Source: Artemisia argyi (Eukaryota; Streptophyta; Magnoliopsida; Asterales; Asteraceae). From it: a DNA stretch of 64,000 nucleotides. Both the position numbers and the translations under genes were made by a program. Below, piece by piece: positions 60,902 to 64,000 of this stretch; positions within the stretch are counted from its first letter, which is position 1, and every line of letters begins with the position of its first letter. The DNA lies in the NCBI GenBank assembly GCA_030686995.1, contig CM060687.1, positions 166,626,770-166,690,769 on the forward strand. Direction: 5' to 3'. The notes under the pieces are model-generated. The model was not told the origin of the DNA, ran no database searches, and was given only the letters and a program-made list of their open reading frames with translations.

Positions 60902-61459
60902 TTACGACGTGATCTCATCCCTTGAAATGATATACCCCATGTAGTTGCGATCATTACTGTTATGGTGGTAGTGCCTCAATCTGTCGATACTCGCAATTAC
61001 CATTCCACCTACTTTACTTCTCAAGTTAGCTACCCCATCTTGGCTCACACCTTCGATTGTGAATGGCCCATACCACCAAGGACTTGGTTTATCGGGTGGT
61101 ATTGTTGTTTCCAAGTGTCTCAAGAGTACCAAGTTCCCTTCCTCAAATGGTATATGATTTTCTGCGGGTCGAGTATGTTCGAATTCGACCTGAACCTTAT
61201 TGCTTTTTCTTCTTTCATTTTTTGCTTTCTTATAGCTTTTGATTCTTGCCTCCCATGCAAGAATTTTATTCTGAACACGAATGGGTGTCGTGCCAATGTT
61301 GTTTTTGATCTTTCTCCAACTCAAACTCTCATGCCCACTTCGCGGGGTCATGGAGAAGCTAATCTTTCTTTTTCCAGATTTAAGCTCAATCTTCCTACCT
61401 TCATACTTAATGACAGCCCTAGCGGTGGCGAGGAATGGTGACCCAAGGATTATTGGCAT
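60902..61459 (-). pseudogene. E unit 3: protease end fused to an integrase C-terminus-like tail
   Basis: Begins MPIILGSPFLATARAVIKYE, the end of a gypsy protease-like domain, and goes straight on to a segment reading FEEGNLVLLRHLETTI, KPSPWWYGPFTIEGVSQDG and IASIDRLRHYHH, which resembles the SH3-like integrase C-terminus. RT, RNase H and the integrase core are absent between them, so this is a deletion derivative. A one-base frame change separates it from the upstream ORF. Confidence 0.6.
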
Positions 61460-62703
61460 GCATCCATCCCTTTATCATCGATGATCATAAAATCAACGGG
61501 GTACATGAATCCTGCGACATTAACTAATACATCTTCTGCGATTCCTAGGGGGTATACGTACGAGTGTCCAACGAGAGATAACCTAACACGAGTAGGGGCT
61601 GGCATTTTTGACGCTAGTTGGATGTAAATAGTTAGGGGCATAAGATTTACTTCCGATCCTTGGTCGGCGAAAGCACTAAGATGTTTCAAGTCCCCGATGC
61701 TCGTTGGTATCTCAAAGTTCCCACATGCTATCTGCTTAGTAGCCACTTTTTGTACCAATAGCCTCTCGAATACTGATCCTCCAGGAAGCGTATCATACTC
61801 ATCTTTCACTTCTTCCTCTTTCTCAGAAACTAGTCTGGAGGGTTGGTTACGCCCATCACCCTTAATCCAATTTGTTATGGTGTTTTTGTTTATATCATGT
61901 TTCAGGTAGTAACTCAAAGGTTGGGATTCTGGTGGTTTTTCTAAGGTCTGTTTAGCAGGAGTTTCTACCTTCTCGTTATCCTTTTGGACAATGGTGATGG
62001 AGTTAACAAATTGGGTGGTGGGAGTGGCGCTTTCTTTCCTTAGTAGTATTCTTTCGGGGGTTCTCTGGTTGGCATACTCCTCTAATAGACTCACCATCTC
62101 ATTCATTTTCTCCTGCATCTCCTCTTTTTTCTTATAAACTGCTTCCTCGAATCTAGCAAGCCGATCTGAGTGAGTTGCCATATATTCTCTCATCCTAGCT
62201 TCAAACTCCGAGCTAAGTTCCTTGGGAGGGGAACAAGGTGGGGTATAGTTCTGAAAAGTCTCGACATTTTCTCTAGAAGGCGACTCAGATAATGGTGCCG
62301 AAGTTGGTTTTGAGACAGAATTGGCAGTAGCTCGTCTAGGACTTAAAGGCCTCTTTTGCCTTTCCTCAAAATAGTCAACTTTTGCCTCGAGTTTGCATAG
62401 GAGTTCATCGGGGATTTCGGTGGTCCCTCCAGATGTTGAGACTGCATTGATAGCCGCTTTTACTGTATGATTAAACTCCCACATCTCCTGATTATCAGTC
62501 GCGAGCTCCTCGATAACTGCCCAAGACTCCTCGGCATTCTTATCACGCAGTTTACCTCCCGCGGCCCTATCAATTATGCGCTTAGTGTGATAGTCAACAT
62601 GGTCGTAGAAAATCTAGACTAATAACCAACAATTTATACCATGATGAGGGACCTTATGGAGGAGATCCTTAAAACGGGCCCAAGCTTCGTAGAAAGTTTC
62701 ACC
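61450..62703 (-). pseudogene. E unit 3 gag C-terminal module and protease-like domain
   Basis: Continues the gag frame of 63174-62704 after two in-frame stops (62704 and about 62613). Open from about 62610 to 61450. Contains a Ser/Pro-rich linker, a coiled segment (EEMQEKMNEMVSLLEEYANQ), a short motif (LPGGSVFERLLVQKV) and a protease-like part (EIPTSIGDLKHLSAFADQGS, EVNLMPLTIY) where DSG is DQG. This module is unlike the one in units 1 and 2. Confidence 0.7.
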
Positions 62704-63174
62704 CTACTGCTGTTCAAACATCAGAATGTCATTTCTAAGCATTGCAGTCTTCCCCGGTGGGAAGAATTGAGTAAGGAAGCGATTGGTGAGGTTATCCCAT
62801 GTGGTGATGGATCCCGCGGGTAAACGCTCAAGCCATTGACTAGCTTGATCCCGTAGAGAGAATTGGAATAGGCGTAATCGGGTTGTCTCTCTAGTTGCAA
62901 CATCTAGGTCTATGGAATCTACGATTTTGAGGAAGTCCTTAAGATGTTGGTTTGGATCTTCGGAATGAAGTCCATGGAATGCACATCCGCTTTGCACCAA
63001 CCGGATGGTGTCGGATCGCAAGGGGGTCACATTGGCTCCGGTGAGCTCAATGGTGTTTCGGTAGCCTTGGTGGCTAGGTCGGGAATACTCTCCTAAGGTT
63101 CGGGGCCTAAGGGGTTCTAATGGTGGGTTTTGTTGTGGTGGGATGACGGGTTCAAAGATGTTCCCGTTGTCCAT
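62704..63174 (-). pseudogene. E unit 3 gag N-terminal half
   Basis: ATG at 63174; 156 codons nearly identical to the start of unit 2 gag (NPPLEPLRPRTLGEYSRPS, SEDPNQHLKDFLKIVDSIDL, QASQWLERLPAGSITTWD), ending at TAG in the same aligned codon as the TAA of unit 2. Confidence 0.8.
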
Positions 63175-63313
63175 GATGTCGGGTGGTTACGAACAAAGAC
63201 ACAAAGAAATAAGATAGACTAAAGAGAACCTAAAAATAAAAATAAAATCTTACTAGAAAGGAATCTAGCAAGTAGACCTAATAAAAAGAAATTCTAACCT
63301 AGACAATAACTAT

Positions 63314-63338
63314 TCCCCGGGCTGCGGCGCCAAAAACT
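63314..63338 (-). other. Primer-binding site of E unit 3
   Basis: Minus strand TTTTTGGCGCCGCAGCCCGG next to LTR 5, identical in sequence to that of unit 2. Confidence 0.8.
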
Positions 63339-64000
63339 TGATACGTGGGAATCGCACCAGGCTTTACCTCTCAAGGGATCTTGAGAAGCTTACAACCCCC
63401 ACCAGGCAGTGTACCTGATCATTGTAGTATAGTATAGTGACAAGTACCGGGGGATTGATCGTTCAGCGGGGGATTGATCGTTCAGCTTAGGAATAGTGTC
63501 GCTAGGATTAGAAAACCTAAATACTAGTTCTAAAGGTGAGGGATGATTATTTTTGTATTTTATATTTTTTTACAAAGCAATTAAAAATCTCGGGTTTGAA
63601 GGATTTGGGCGGAATTAGTTGCTAATCAACTAACCCAATACTAAAGATGCAATCAAAATAAAATACTAGAAATGAAAATAAACTAAATTATACTAAAGTT
63701 GTGAGCAATAAGTGGAGAAAATGTGTTTACTTAGATTTCACTACTCCCTAGACATCTTTTACACGTTAATTACTTGTTATAATTGCATGGATGACGGATC
63801 GTATTCCTTAATACCATTCATGGGGTGGCACACTTAACTCCCCAATTCTATGAGCTCTTATCTCCTCCTACACCATGCCCAGCACAACTATAGGGATTGT
63901 AAACAGTGACTCATGCATTAAATACAACCAATAAAGACCTAGTGCGCGTCGGTTCATGTTTCTTAAGACGTTCAAGCATGTTACCAATTGGAGATCTGCC
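63339..64000 (-). mobile_element. Gypsy E-family LTR 5, runs off the window
   Basis: Begins TGATACGTGGGAATCGCACC and follows LTR 2 closely to the window end. It carries a private 20-bp tandem duplication of GGGGGATTGATCGTTCAGC near 63447-63485. Confidence 0.85.

Overview
The window is nuclear DNA of a flowering plant. The signs are spliced genes with GT/AG introns, FG-repeat nucleoporin exons, a FAR1-type MULE transposase, plant copia and chromovirus polyproteins, Helitron-like ends, MITEs and very long poly-A/T, (TA)n and (ATT)n tracts. The gag-like proteins on the right resemble, from memory, families very common in Asteraceae (daisy family) genomes. That placement is an inference; no lineage-specific host gene settles it.

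Layout. 1-5.8 kb (minus): N-terminal half of a NUP98-type nucleoporin, six coding exons, all introns phase 1, with a GLEBS exon and a 69-bp minisatellite coding for FG repeats. Exon 2 is split by a 788-bp MITE-like insert with an 11-bp target duplication, and the 3' part of the visible gene carries an internal duplication. 7.3-16.2 kb: a Mutator-like locus (FAR1 zinc finger, MULE transposase, SWIM-like motif, OTU protease-like domain) with a separate small two-exon GRF zinc-finger gene behind it, a five-copy 155-bp array in front of it, and about 0.88-kb direct repeats on both sides. 16.4-24.5 kb: a plus-strand copia wreck (LTR, RNase H, env-like tail), split by a minus-strand copia LTR plus gag fragment. 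24.45-26.6 kb: a gypsy LTR with its primer-binding site, followed by what looks like a fragment of a host Mediator-33-type gene. 26.6-33.5 kb: AT-rich, nested Helitron-like repeats with a SINE candidate and a TIR MITE. 33.6-41.6 kb (minus): a decayed Tekay-like chromovirus (3.7-kb LTR, chromodomain, integrase, RNase H, RT, protease, gag), cut at its gag by the next unit. 41.6-64 kb (minus): an LTR-internal-LTR-internal-LTR array of one gypsy family that carries only gag and protease-like sequence, with a 2.85-kb solo LTR inside one LTR.

How the parts relate. NUP98 is the only clear host gene, and as assembled its reading frame ends inside the inserted element, so this copy is probably broken unless the insert is spliced out. 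The MULE locus may encode two products in the same orientation. All LTR elements have internal stops or missing modules. The most interesting cross-cutting signal is that four LTR families each carry their own cluster of short GC-rich inverted repeats immediately upstream of the TATA box. The gypsy array also shows a swap of the gag 3' module between copies with matching LTRs, and a stop codon at the same aligned gag position in two copies.
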